64,000 nucleotides of DNA from Crocinitomicaceae bacterium. GTDB lineage: Bacteria; Bacteroidota; Bacteroidia; Flavobacteriales_D; Crocinitomicaceae. Position 1 is the first letter of the stretch. The number at the start of each line of letters is the position of its first letter. The stretch is from contig JACJYW010000007.1 in NCBI GenBank assembly GCA_020635955.1, forward strand, positions 248,001 through 312,000, read 5' to 3'. Under the pieces are notes generated by a model that saw only the letters and a program-made list of their open reading frames with translations, made no database searches and was not told the origin of the DNA. Positions 1 to 7,870 of this stretch are shown one piece after another. Position numbers and translations under genes: made by a program.

Positions 1-2
1 CA

Positions 3-1880
3 CCTGAAATTAAAGAGGTGAACATTACCATGGGATGGCCCATCAAGTTTTCCCATTTAAAAGGGTTCATGAACCTGGTATTTGAACTACAATTCAATTT
101 TAATCAGTTCAAACATGAACGAATTTACCATAAGTCCATTTCTTCCTTATTTCAGCATCCTTACATATCTGAGATCTTAGGAGATCCTAAAATCAGGTTG
201 GGTATTATAGAAAGAATGCATGAGCACAACCTCATCTTTATGACCCTGGAGGAATTAGTTGAGCAGGATCAGAAAATTGCAGATCTCAAACCTATTCTTA
301 CTACATGGGAAGATAAAAATGTTGAACGTCTGAACAGGATCCATCAGATAGCTGATCTATTGTATGAACACTTTAAAACCAGAGATGATCGATCTTTAGA
401 TCTGGAGATTTTATATCAATTTTCAAAAGGACTAAAAAAGTTTGAGGATATCATTCATAAATATGATGTTGAATTGACATTGAAGGGATTCAAACAGTTA
501 TTCTTTCAATTCTGGCAAAATGAAACTGTTTCTTTTCTGGGAAATCCAATTGATGGATTACAGGTGATGGGAATCCTGGAAACCCGAACACTTGATTTTG
601 AGAACCTCATCATTTTAGGTATGAATGAAGGTAATTTACCTAAATCGAACTTCAATCAAAGTTTCATTCCAAGAGACCTTAGACTTTTTGAAAATCAATT
701 ACCAACTGAGGAGGATCGTCAGGCTATTTTTGCCCACCACTTTTATAGATTGCTTCATAGGGCTACCAATATCTTTATGACCTACAATTCAAATGCAGAA
801 GGATTAGGTTCAGGTGAGAGATCAAGATTCATAATACAATTAGAAAATGAGCTGGATACATCTAAAGGTCATAGTTTAACCAGCTACACCTATTCAGGAA
901 ATGATGATGAATCGATCATTTCAGAAACAGTTTATCATTCAACTTCTGAAGTGCATCAACGATTAGACGCTTTATTAGAAAGAGGCCTATCGCCATCTGC
1001 ATTGAATAAATTAATACAGTGCCCTTTGGATTTTTATTACCGATATATATTGCGATTTGATGAAGGATCAGATGTAGAGGAAAGCATAGAATCTTCCACC
1101 TTTGGAACCAAGATCCATCAGGTTTTACAAGATATTATAGAGGATAACTTCAAGGATGGAGATCATTTTTCTGCCCTCAAAGTTGATGTCTTAAAATCGG
1201 AAAAGCGAAAGGTCAAAGAACGATTGGAAGCTGCCTATTTAAGTGGTGAAAACAGTAAAAAATTCTCGAAAAATGAATTGAAATACGGTCAAAACAAATT
1301 ATCGTTTGACGTTTCAGTGAGATTTATTGAGGCTTTTTTGGATGAGCAGATCAAAGAGTTATCCAACAATACAGATGCGGTTATTCCTTTGGAACTGGAA
1401 CATGAGATCATGGCTGAATTGAAGATGAATGCAAGCGGATCAGAAAAAACATTACGCATCAAAGGAAATGCAGACCGTATTGATAAAATTGGGGGCACCT
1501 ACCGAATTCTGGATTATAAATCAGGGAAGTGTGATAAGGAAAAGGTGCAATTGAAAAAGGATATTATCTCAAAAGACGGCTGGGCGGATTTTATGAATGA
1601 CTCAAAAAAATCATATGCCAGACAGTTGTTGATGTATGCGTTGATGTTCAGAAAGACTTTTCCGGACAGAAAACCATTTTTAGCAGGTATCATTTCAATG
1701 GTCAACATGAAATCCTGGGTGCAAAGTGTTCAATCTGCTGAAATTGACGAGTTATTGTCAGATGCTGTGTTGGATAAGTTTGAAGAAGAATTGAAAAATA
1801 AAATTGCTGAACTATATGATCCGGGATTTGAGTTCAAACATGATCCGGAAGCCAAATATTGTGAGCACTGTCATAGTTAG
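3..1880 (+). CDS. AddB-like PD-(D/E)XK nuclease, 5' truncated
   Basis: The reading frame is open to the first base, so the GTG at 18 is not the true start and the N-terminal part lies outside the window. The visible part covers the C-terminal half of an AddB/RexB-like repair protein. The sequence LDFENLIILGMNEGNLP is the degenerate helicase motif typical of the family. The nuclease domain follows, with GTKIHQVL, then GNADRID and RILDYKSGK, which supply the His, Asp and D-Y-K catalytic residues. It probably works with an AddA-type helicase in double-strand break processing. A Cys in IQCPLDFYYRY and a terminal YCEHC resemble the AddB iron-sulphur ligands, but the protein stops two residues later, before the usual last Cys. 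Family assignment is good; the exact subunit name is inferred. Confidence 0.85.
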   Translation, partial: PEIKEVNITMGWPIKFSHLKGFMNLVFELQFNFNQFKHERIYHKSISSLFQHPYISEILGDPKIRLGIIERMHEHNLIFMTLEELVEQDQKIADLKPILTTWEDKNVERLNRIHQIADLLYEHFKTRDDRSLDLEILYQFSKGLKKFEDIIHKYDVELTLKGFKQLFFQFWQNETVSFLGNPIDGLQVMGILETRTLDFENLIILGMNEGNLPKSNFNQSFIPRDLRLFENQLPTEEDRQAIFAHHFYRLLHRATNIFMTYNSNAEGLGSGERSRFIIQLENELDTSKGHSLTSYTYSGNDDESIISETVYHSTSEVHQRLDALLERGLSPSALNKLIQCPLDFYYRYILRFDEGSDVEESIESSTFGTKIHQVLQDIIEDNFKDGDHFSALKVDVLKSEKRKVKERLEAAYLSGENSKKFSKNELKYGQNKLSFDVSVRFIEAFLDEQIKELSNNTDAVIPLELEHEIMAELKMNASGSEKTLRIKGNADRIDKIGGTYRILDYKSGKCDKEKVQLKKDIISKDGWADFMNDSKKSYARQLLMYALMFRKTFPDRKPFLAGIISMVNMKSWVQSVQSAEIDELLSDAVLDKFEEELKNKIAELYDPGFEFKHDPEAKYCEHCHS

Positions 1881-1892
1881 AAACAAGATTTT

Positions 1893-1922
1893 AGAGGCAA
1901 GACCTAAGAAGTAAGAGGCAAG
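1893..1922. repeat. short degenerate direct repeat between convergent genes
   Basis: AGAGGCAAG occurs at 1893-1901 and 1914-1922, separated by CCTAAGAAGTA-like sequence. It lies in the 51-base gap between the nuclease gene and the convergent mazG-like gene. It resembles the stuttering intergenic repeats found elsewhere in this window. Confidence 0.4.
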
Positions 1923-1931
1923 TGCTTCTAA

Positions 1932-2258
1932 CTACTTCAATTTTTCATTCTCTTTATGACGTGTATTATCTCTTTTTGTCTTTTTATCTAGATTACGTTT
2001 TAAGGCATCTTCCAAATCTATTCCGGTTTGATTAGCCAGACAGATCAATACCCAAAGAACATCTGCCATTTCATCACCCAGATCTTTAGCCTTGTCTGAT
2101 TCTTTCTCAGATTGTTCACCATATCTGCGAGCAATGATCCTGGCAACTTCACCTACCTCTTCAGTAAGTTGGGCCATATTGGTCAATTCGTTGAAATAAC
2201 GAACTCCATATTCATTGATCCAATCATCTACCAGTTTTTGAGCTTCTTTAATGGTCAT
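1932..2258 (-). CDS. MazG-like nucleotide pyrophosphohydrolase
   Basis: This 108-residue protein is one MazG/all-alpha NTP pyrophosphatase domain. The motif EEVGEVARIIAR followed by GDEMADVLWVL supplies the ExxE and ExxD acidic residues that bind Mg2+ in the family. Such enzymes hydrolyse (d)NTPs to the monophosphate and pyrophosphate, typically as house-cleaning of non-canonical nucleotides. The size fits the short single-domain dCTPase-like or MazG-like group rather than E. coli MazG, which has two domains. The start overlaps the stop of the upstream adenylyltransferase gene by four bases, so the two are probably cotranscribed and translationally coupled. The substrate cannot be read from sequence. 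Confidence 0.85.
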   Translation of the reverse strand: MTIKEAQKLVDDWINEYGVRYFNELTNMAQLTEEVGEVARIIARRYGEQSEKESDKAKDLGDEMADVLWVLICLANQTGIDLEDALKRNLDKKTKRDNTRHKENEKLK

Positions 2259-2770
2259 TTCTTTAGTTTGTTGACAATGTTTGTAGTTGAAAACCCGGGA
2301 ACAAGATCGATCACTTTAACTTCTCCGCCGGCAGCCAGCACACTCTCCCTTCCCACAACATATTTTTTAGATGATGGGTCAGCTTCTTGAGGATCATAAT
2401 CTGCACCTTTGATCAATACATTGGGGTGAACTTCTTTGATCAATTGCTCAGGCGTATCTTCATCAAAGATCACGATCACATCTATGAATCCTAAAGCAGA
2501 TAATACTGCCGCTCGAGCATCTTGCGAATTTACAGGCCGATCATCTCCTTTTTCTAAGCGTCTTACAGAATCGTCAGAATTAAGACCTAAAACAAGAACA
2601 TCTGCCAGATCAGCTGCCTGCGCTAAATATTCAACATGACCTTTATGTAGGATATCGAAACACCCATTCGTAAATGCAATAGATAGTCCAGATTTTCTGA
2701 TAGGGTCTAAAACGGCATGCAGATCTGATCGATCAACAATTTTCTCACGTATTTGATTCAGCCATTCCAT
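2255..2770 (-). CDS. rfaE2: D-glycero-beta-D-manno-heptose 1-phosphate adenylyltransferase
   Basis: This 171-residue protein is a stand-alone RfaE/HldE C-terminal domain. It has the nucleotidyltransferase motif TNGCFDILHKGH, with the HxGH signature at residues 42-45, and ends with the family-typical GFSTTNIVNK. It would transfer AMP to heptose-1-phosphate to make ADP-heptose for lipopolysaccharide core, in the cytoplasm. The sugar kinase half (HldE-N) is absent here, as is usual in Bacteroidota, where the two are separate genes. The first 26 bases overlap the upstream membrane protein gene and the stop overlaps the MazG start, so the three form a tight unit. Confidence 0.92.
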   Translation of the reverse strand: MEWLNQIREKIVDRSDLHAVLDPIRKSGLSIAFTNGCFDILHKGHVEYLAQAADLADVLVLGLNSDDSVRRLEKGDDRPVNSQDARAAVLSALGFIDVIVIFDEDTPEQLIKEVHPNVLIKGADYDPQEADPSSKKYVVGRESVLAAGGEVKVIDLVPGFSTTNIVNKLKK

Positions 2771-3788
2771 CCTGAATAAATTTAACGTTTTTACCGTTAA
2801 TGGCTAATGATATCAAACCTAAAATGATCATCATGATGGTTTGAGAGGTCCAAATTATCCAGCCAAGGGCTAAAGCTTCAGGTAAAATTCCAGGTGCATT
2901 TACATCCAAATAAACCGTAACAATTATTCCAACAAAAGCCGGATATACGCCTATTCCGCCCTGAACCAAAACAATTCCAATAGTACCGGCAACAAATCCA
3001 GCCAACATTGCATCAATTCCTAAATGCGAAGTTTCTTCAACCGAATAAAAACATAGGCTAAACATCAACACATACATTATCCAGATGAATAAAGTATGTC
3101 CAATGAATTGTAATTTGTATTTAGTTTTGAAAACTGAAATGACACCTTCAAAAATGCCCTTAAAGAATTCCTTGATCTTGTTTCGGAATGACTTTTTAAA
3201 TGCCGTAAGCGCTACAACTCCAACCAATCCAAGTAGAATTGCATATTTAACTATCGCTCCTAATATCCCAAAGACCTGTGAATTACCACAACCTGATTCT
3301 CCTGAATTGAACTGATCGATCTTTGCCTGAAAAAGATCAATTTTCCCCATCTGAAGACCTAAAGTGATCAGGACAATGATCCCTAACATTCCAACATCCA
3401 CAGCTCTTTCAGCTAAAATGGTTCCAAAACCTTTTTGAAATGGCACTTTCTCCGTTTTCGCAATAATTCCTGCTCGTGAAGCCTCACCTGCTCTCGGAAA
3501 GACCATATTTACAATATATCCGATCATCAAGGCATGATAAGCGTTCCAGAAAGACACCTTATAACCCATAGGGTCAAGAAGATATTTCCAGCGATATGCC
3601 CTACTTAAATGACTCAGATAACCAATGATCAATGCTATAAAAACCCAGAAATAGTTGGCACGACCAAAAGCAGCAAAAAGATCCTTCTTTTGATCTTCAC
3701 AAAGTGCATCATAAAACAACCAGATCAAGAACACACCAAACCCTAATGGGAGAAGGATCTTCAGGATGTTTATAATCTTTGACTTCAT
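2745..3788 (-). CDS. YbhN/LPG-synthase-TM-like integral membrane protein (UPF0104)
   Basis: This 347-residue polytopic protein has about eight hydrophobic segments and the family pattern YLSHLSRAYRWKYLL near the N-terminus, then a conserved stretch around FPRAGEASRAGIIAKTE and AERAVDVGMLG. These mark the lysylphosphatidylglycerol synthase transmembrane region family. The protein lacks the C-terminal DUF2156 catalytic domain of MprF, so it should not be called an aminoacyl-lipid synthase. Members often sit in lipid or glycolipid loci. Overlap with rfaE2 suggests a link to envelope or LPS biogenesis, but that is inference from position. Confidence 0.8.
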   Translation of the reverse strand: MKSKIINILKILLPLGFGVFLIWLFYDALCEDQKKDLFAAFGRANYFWVFIALIIGYLSHLSRAYRWKYLLDPMGYKVSFWNAYHALMIGYIVNMVFPRAGEASRAGIIAKTEKVPFQKGFGTILAERAVDVGMLGIIVLITLGLQMGKIDLFQAKIDQFNSGESGCGNSQVFGILGAIVKYAILLGLVGVVALTAFKKSFRNKIKEFFKGIFEGVISVFKTKYKLQFIGHTLFIWIMYVLMFSLCFYSVEETSHLGIDAMLAGFVAGTIGIVLVQGGIGVYPAFVGIIVTVYLDVNAPGILPEALALGWIIWTSQTIMMIILGLISLAINGKNVKFIQDGMAESNT

Positions 3789-3827
3789 GATTCGAATTTG
3801 CGCATTAACGCAAATTTGGAGAAAAAA

Positions 3828-4178
3828 TTATTTGGGAAGTTTATTGTTATCATCAGGGAAAACAACAGAAGGTTTGAAGTTTTTTGCTTCCTCATCTGTC
3901 AGCAATCCGTAAGCAACAACGATCACTTTATGTCCAACACCAATTTTCAATGCTGCCGGACCGTTCATGCAAATTTCACCAGAGCCTCTTTCACCCCAGA
4001 TCACATATGTTGTCAAACGTTCACCGTTGTTCACACTTAAGACGTCCACTTTTTGATTATCGCGCATGTCTGCAGCTTCGATCAAATCAGGATCTATGGT
4101 AATACTACCGATATAATCGACCTCAGCTTCGGTTACCGTAGCTCTGTGGATCTTTGATATCATGTACTCTCTAAGCAT
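3828..4178 (-). CDS. panD: aspartate 1-decarboxylase proenzyme
   Basis: This 116-residue protein makes beta-alanine from aspartate for pantothenate and coenzyme A. The self-cleavage site Gly24-Ser25 lies in YIGSITIDPDL at exactly the canonical positions, where the serine becomes the pyruvoyl cofactor. SKIHRATVTEAE before it, and NGERLTTYVIWGERGSGEICMNG after it, are characteristic of the family. The chosen start (MLREYMISKIHRA) puts the cleavage site at the standard number. A shorter start at the second Met is possible. A -7 element lies at 4202-4209, so the gene probably has its own promoter. Confidence 0.95.
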   Translation of the reverse strand: MLREYMISKIHRATVTEAEVDYIGSITIDPDLIEAADMRDNQKVDVLSVNNGERLTTYVIWGERGSGEICMNGPAALKIGVGHKVIVVAYGLLTDEEAKNFKPSVVFPDDNNKLPK

Positions 4179-4201
4179 CTCAGCATTTAAAAATTTCGGT
4201 G

Positions 4202-4209
4202 CAAAGATA
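4202..4209 (-). promoter_or_regulatory. putative -7 element for panD
   Basis: On the minus strand this reads TATCTTTG, an exact match to the Bacteroidota -7 consensus TAnnTTTG, 24 bases upstream of the panD start. No good -33 TTG is found at the expected 19-21 base spacing, so support is partial. Confidence 0.45.
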
Positions 4210-4265
4210 GGCTTTTTTTAATGGATAAGCCTATCACCAAAATATAATGTGAAACTACCAATCGC

Positions 4266-4328
4266 TTACACTAAAAATGCCAGGATCAGCACCAGAAATA
4301 ATAGAAAATTCAACACCGCATTCTTCAT
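4266..4328 (-). CDS. possible 20-residue hydrophobic mini-protein
   Basis: The 217-base gap between panD and prfB contains a tiny minus-strand frame encoding MKNAVLNFLLFLVLILAFLV followed by TAA. After a short MKN head it is entirely a hydrophobic segment long enough to span a membrane. It has an A-rich leader rather than a Shine-Dalgarno sequence, which is normal for this phylum. Frames this short arise by chance, and nothing else supports translation. Confidence 0.25.
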   Translation of the reverse strand: MKNAVLNFLLFLVLILAFLV

Positions 4329-4395
4329 CTTTCATAGTTTTCATATGAAAATACAAATGCTATGCCAACATAGAATTTAAAAGATTTAACACGGT

Positions 4396-5481
4396 TTAGG
4401 CATTTAATGCCATCAGGTATGCTTTCAAAAATTCATCAATCTCACCATTCATTACGGCATCCACATTGGAAGTTTCGTAACCTGTCCTAACATCCTTCAC
4501 CAATTTATAGGGCTGCATAACGTAATTTCTGATTTGAGATCCCCACTCAATTTTCATTTTATTGGCTTCGATCTCATTTTGTTTGGCCATTTTCTCTCTC
4601 ATGGCCATTTCATACAATTGAGACTTCAATAATTGCATAGCCTTTTCCTTGTTGGCTAGCTGAGAACGAGATTCTGAGTTTTCAATAATAATACCTGAAG
4701 GTGCATGTCTTAAACGAACAGCCGTTTCAACCTTATTTACATTTTGACCTCCGGCACCACCTGAACGAAAAGTTTCAAAAGATATATCTGCAGGATTGAT
4801 CTCAATTTCAATAGTATCATCAACGAGTGGATATACATACACTGAAGCAAAAGAAGTATGACGTTTAGCATTAGAATCAAAAGGAGAAATTCGCACCAAA
4901 CGGTGAACACCATTCTCTCCTTTTAAATAACCGAAAGCAAAATCCCCTTCAAATTGAAGCGTGACCGATTTAACTCCTGCCACATCTCCAGGATGATAAT
5001 TGATCTCCTTTACCTTAAAGTCATTCTTTTCGCCCCACATTATATACATACGCATTAACATGGATGCCCAATCACAACTTTCTGTACCGCCAGCTCCTGA
5101 AGTAATTTGCATTACAGCATTCAAAGCATCTTCTTCAGCAGAAAGCATATTTTTAAATTCCAGATCTTCTAGGAAATTGATCGAGCTTTCATAATGATCT
5201 TCAATTTCATCTTCAGAAGTTTCACCCAACTCGTAAAACTCAATGAGCACTTTTAGATCCTCTAATTGCGTTTTTACCTTTTCATAATCATCTACCCATG
5301 CCTTCTTTGAGCGAAGTTTTTTCATCAAAGCTTCAGCCTGTTTGGGATCATCCCAAAATGTTGGATCCTGAGATCGAAGTTCATCTTCTTGAATCTCAAC
5401 CCTTTTCTCGTCAATTTTTAAGTAATTGTGAAGCTCCTGAACCCTTCGTTCAAATTCTTTCAGCTGATCTTGCGTAATCAT
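4396..5481 (-). CDS. prfB: peptide chain release factor 2
   Basis: This 361-residue class I release factor reads UGA and UAA stop codons. The stop-recognition tripeptide is Ser199-Pro200-Phe201 in RISPFDSNAKRHTS, which defines RF2 rather than RF1. The catalytic GGQ is at residues 244-246. The N-terminal coiled-coil and PCRF domain are complete. In many bacteria prfB carries an in-frame UGA and a +1 frameshift site near codon 25. Here the equivalent region (LHNYLKID, residues 18-24) is read straight through as CTT-CAC-AAT-TAC-TTA-AAA with no TGA and no CTTTGA, so that autoregulation appears to be absent. The gene stands alone on the minus strand, divergent from gcvH. Confidence 0.96.
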   Translation of the reverse strand: MITQDQLKEFERRVQELHNYLKIDEKRVEIQEDELRSQDPTFWDDPKQAEALMKKLRSKKAWVDDYEKVKTQLEDLKVLIEFYELGETSEDEIEDHYESSINFLEDLEFKNMLSAEEDALNAVMQITSGAGGTESCDWASMLMRMYIMWGEKNDFKVKEINYHPGDVAGVKSVTLQFEGDFAFGYLKGENGVHRLVRISPFDSNAKRHTSFASVYVYPLVDDTIEIEINPADISFETFRSGGAGGQNVNKVETAVRLRHAPSGIIIENSESRSQLANKEKAMQLLKSQLYEMAMREKMAKQNEIEANKMKIEWGSQIRNYVMQPYKLVKDVRTGYETSNVDAVMNGEIDEFLKAYLMALNA

Positions 5482-5563
5482 ACTGCAAAAATTGCAATTT
5501 TTTGGGAATTCTATTGTTTCTACAGAATCTTAAATAGAATCGATTTTTGAATAAATATTATTA

Positions 5564-5571
5564 TAAATTTG
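5564..5571 (+). promoter_or_regulatory. putative -7 element for gcvH
   Basis: TAAATTTG matches the Bacteroidota -7 consensus and lies 23 bases before the chosen gcvH start. A TTTG at 5546-5549 is closer than the ideal -33 spacing. The match also argues against the longer gcvH frame starting at 5547, which would begin upstream of this element. Confidence 0.4.
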
Positions 5572-5594
5572 TTCCCATATCAAAACAAGAAATC

Positions 5595-5972
5595 ATGAAT
5601 GTACCTGCAGATTTAAAATACACTAGAGATCACGAATGGATCAAAATTAGCGGTGATACTGCTACAATAGGAATTACGGATTTTGCTCAAAGCGAATTGG
5701 GTGATATCGTGTATGTAGAAATCGAAACTGAAGGTGAAACATTAGACCAGGAAGAAGTATTTGGATCAATTGAAGCTGTAAAAACAGTTTCTGACCTTTT
5801 TATGCCAGTTGGTGGTGAAGTAACAGAAGTTAACGGAGAGATCGAATCAAATCCTGAAGTGATCAATAGTGATCCTTACGGAGCTGGATGGTTGATCAAA
5901 GTTAAAGTTACCGACACAGATCAATTAGGCAGCCTTTTATCAGCTGATGAGTACAAGAACCTGATTGGGTAA
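5595..5972 (+). CDS. gcvH: glycine cleavage system H protein
   Basis: This is a 125-residue lipoyl carrier that shuttles the aminomethyl group between the P, T and L proteins of glycine cleavage. The lipoylation site is Lys63 in GSIEAVKTVSDL. The N-terminus YTRDHEWIK and the later NSDPYGAGWLIK are hallmarks. A longer in-frame start at 5547 exists, but it adds 16 residues not found in the family and would overlap the predicted promoter, so the ATG at 5595 was chosen. P, T and L protein genes are not in the window. The vanZ-like gene overlaps its end by eight bases. Confidence 0.95.
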   Translation: MNVPADLKYTRDHEWIKISGDTATIGITDFAQSELGDIVYVEIETEGETLDQEEVFGSIEAVKTVSDLFMPVGGEVTEVNGEIESNPEVINSDPYGAGWLIKVKVTDTDQLGSLLSADEYKNLIG

Positions 5973-6348
5973 CTTACTTCGAAAACATATTTTGTGGCCA
6001 ATATGGCTACTCGTCATTTTTATACTCAGTTTCACGCCCGGGGATAAGCTCCCTGAAATTGAGTGGAAATTGATATCCGTTTCAACAATTGCACACTTTA
6101 CAATGTATAGTGTGCTTTGTTTTTTAATGCTATTTCCATTTTTAGAAAAAAATATTTTGAACCTTTCTAAAATCAGGTTGTACTTGTTGGTGATATTGGT
6201 TGTTATTGTAATTGGATTTATAGTAGAACTGATTCAGGGAAATTTTATTTACAGAAGATATTATGACCCTCAAGACATTATTATCAATGGAATTGGTACG
6301 GTTTTTGGGGCTTTTATGTATCGACTGATAGGTAGAAAATTAGTATAA
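5965..6348 (+). CDS. VanZ-like small membrane protein
   Basis: This 127-residue protein has four hydrophobic segments. It carries the VanZ family pattern LSFTPGDKLP near the N-terminus, then IAHFTMYSVLCFLMLF, and finally VELIQGNFIYRRYYDPQDIIINGIG in pieces typical of the group. The start is a TTG inside the end of gcvH. No ATG lies nearby that preserves the first membrane segment. VanZ itself confers low-level teicoplanin resistance, but the family is widespread and its general role is unknown, so no resistance should be inferred. Close coupling to gcvH is common in this phylum. Confidence 0.75.
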   Translation: MGNLLRKHILWPIWLLVIFILSFTPGDKLPEIEWKLISVSTIAHFTMYSVLCFLMLFPFLEKNILNLSKIRLYLLVILVVIVIGFIVELIQGNFIYRRYYDPQDIIINGIGTVFGAFMYRLIGRKLV

Positions 6349-6405
6349 ATCGAACGTCCTTTTGTAGTTATTTTTTGTACTTTAGCGTTCACAACAAATT
6401 GAATT

Positions 6406-7080
6406 ATGGAATTAAAAAAGTCCAGAGAAGCTGATTTAGAAAGAAAAGTTTGGGTTTTCAGATCATTAGGTTTGATCTTGATTGCCTCAGTTGTGCTAAT
6501 GGCTTTTACTTACACTGTTGCAGATGCAGACGAGAAAATTTTGGTACAGGAAACAAACTCTATGCAAGATGAGTTAGTTTTTGAGATCGAAGTTCCTGAA
6601 GAGGAGCCAGAACCAGAACCAGATCAAGCTCCGCCTCCACCAGTTATTGAAGATATCGAAGTGGTAGAAGATGATGAAGAAATCGAAGAGATTGACCTTT
6701 CTGCTATTGAAGATGAACCAGATGACGTTCCGGTTGATGATGTTGAGCCTGTTATTGAGGAAGAACCGATTGCAGACTTTGCTGAAGTTGAGCCTTCATT
6801 CCCAGGTGGAGAAGGTGCAATGATGACCTGGATTCAAAGCCATATTGAGTATCCTCAAATAGCGGTAGAAATGGGTGAGCAAGGAATCGTTTATGTACAG
6901 TTCGTTGTAAATAAAGATGGTTCTATTGAGCAAGTAAAAATCATGAGAGGAGTTTCTGATGCTCTAGATGATGAAGCAAAAAGAGTGGTAAAAAACATGC
7001 CTAAATGGACTCCTGGAGAACAAGCAGGTAAAAAAGTAAGGGTAAGATATACATTGCCTATCCACTTTAAACTTGGATAA
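6406..7080 (+). CDS. TonB-like energy transducer
   Basis: This 224-residue protein has a short cytoplasmic head, one N-terminal membrane segment (about residues 20-40), a long acidic and proline-rich periplasmic linker with EEPEPEPDQAPPPP, and a C-terminal TonB domain (about residues 130-224). The domain includes AEVEPSFPGGEGAMMTWI and ends in RVRYTLPIHFKLG, as in Bacteroidota TonB family proteins. It would couple the inner-membrane proton gradient (through ExbB/ExbD, not present here) to TonB-dependent outer-membrane receptors. The linker is dominated by Glu and Asp rather than the Pro-Lys of E. coli TonB. A terminator follows directly, so the gene is probably monocistronic. Confidence 0.85.
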   Translation: MELKKSREADLERKVWVFRSLGLILIASVVLMAFTYTVADADEKILVQETNSMQDELVFEIEVPEEEPEPEPDQAPPPPVIEDIEVVEDDEEIEEIDLSAIEDEPDDVPVDDVEPVIEEEPIADFAEVEPSFPGGEGAMMTWIQSHIEYPQIAVEMGEQGIVYVQFVVNKDGSIEQVKIMRGVSDALDDEAKRVVKNMPKWTPGEQAGKKVRVRYTLPIHFKLG

Positions 7081-7100
7081 TCTCCAATGAAAATAATTTT

Positions 7101-7136
7101 AAACCCTGTCATTATTTAGTGGCAGGGTTTTTTATT
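7101..7136 (+). terminator. intrinsic terminator after tonB-like gene
   Basis: AAACCCTG at 7101-7108 pairs with CAGGGTTT at 7123-7130, with further partial pairing towards the loop, followed by a T-rich run. It sits 20 bases after the tonB-like stop and just before deoC. Confidence 0.8.
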
Positions 7137-7144
7137 TTAGTACT

Positions 7145-7870
7145 ATGACTAAAGAAAGTATTCATCAGCTGATATCATTCATTGACCTTACTTCACTCAA
7201 TGATACAGACAACCAGGAAGCAGTAGCTGCATTGGTTGATAAAGCGAACAAAGGGATTTTAGGGTCAACACCTGCTGCCGTATGTGTTTTTCCAAATTTT
7301 GGTCAATATGCCAGATCATTAACTAAATTAAATGTAGCAGTGGTGGGCGGATGTTTTCCAACTGGTCAAACCACCACAGAAGCCAAAATAGCTGAACTGC
7401 AGGATATCGCAACATTACCTGTTGATGAAGTAGATATTGTGATCAATAGAGGTGAATTAATAGCCGGTAATTATGATTATGTAGCTAATGAAATTTCTCT
7501 CTCTAAAAAAGCAATTGGATCTAAACACTTAAAAGTTATTCTTGAATCCGGACAGCTGAATGAATGGCAAATTAAAAAAGCGTCAGAAATTGCTATCGAT
7601 AATGGAGCTGACTTCATTAAAACCTCAACAGGCAAAATTAACGTTGGTGCTACGGTTCCTGCCGCTAGGATTATGTGTGAAGCCATTGCCAGATCAGGCA
7701 AAAAAGTGGGATTCAAAGCTTCCGGAGGAATACGCACCTATGAAGATGCTATGAATTATTATAGAATTGTACATGAGGTACTTGGGGAAAATTGGTTAAC
7801 ACCTGAACTTTTTCGAATTGGTGCCAGTTCTTTATTTGACAACCTTGAGATTGAACTTCAAATGCTATGA
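7145..7870 (+). CDS. deoC: deoxyribose-phosphate aldolase
   Basis: This 241-residue class I aldolase splits 2-deoxyribose-5-phosphate into acetaldehyde and glyceraldehyde-3-phosphate during deoxynucleoside catabolism. The Schiff-base lysine is Lys159 in ADFIKTSTGK, and the second active-site lysine is Lys191 in VGFKASGGIRT. VDEVDIVINRGEL and LKVILESG are the other conserved strands of the TIM barrel. The length is normal for the family. The stop overlaps the start of cysQ (ATGA), so the two are cotranscribed although their pathways are unrelated. Confidence 0.95.
   Translation: MTKESIHQLISFIDLTSLNDTDNQEAVAALVDKANKGILGSTPAAVCVFPNFGQYARSLTKLNVAVVGGCFPTGQTTTEAKIAELQDIATLPVDEVDIVINRGELIAGNYDYVANEISLSKKAIGSKHLKVILESGQLNEWQIKKASEIAIDNGADFIKTSTGKINVGATVPAARIMCEAIARSGKKVGFKASGGIRTYEDAMNYYRIVHEVLGENWLTPELFRIGASSLFDNLEIELQML

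Noticed and set aside
18..40. GTG at 18 as the start of the nuclease gene
   Set aside because: The frame is open upstream to the first base and the N-terminal domain of the family would be missing, so the gene enters from outside the window.
3798..4102. Two plus-strand frames antisense to panD
   Set aside because: They overlap a fully supported panD and their translations have no domain-like features.
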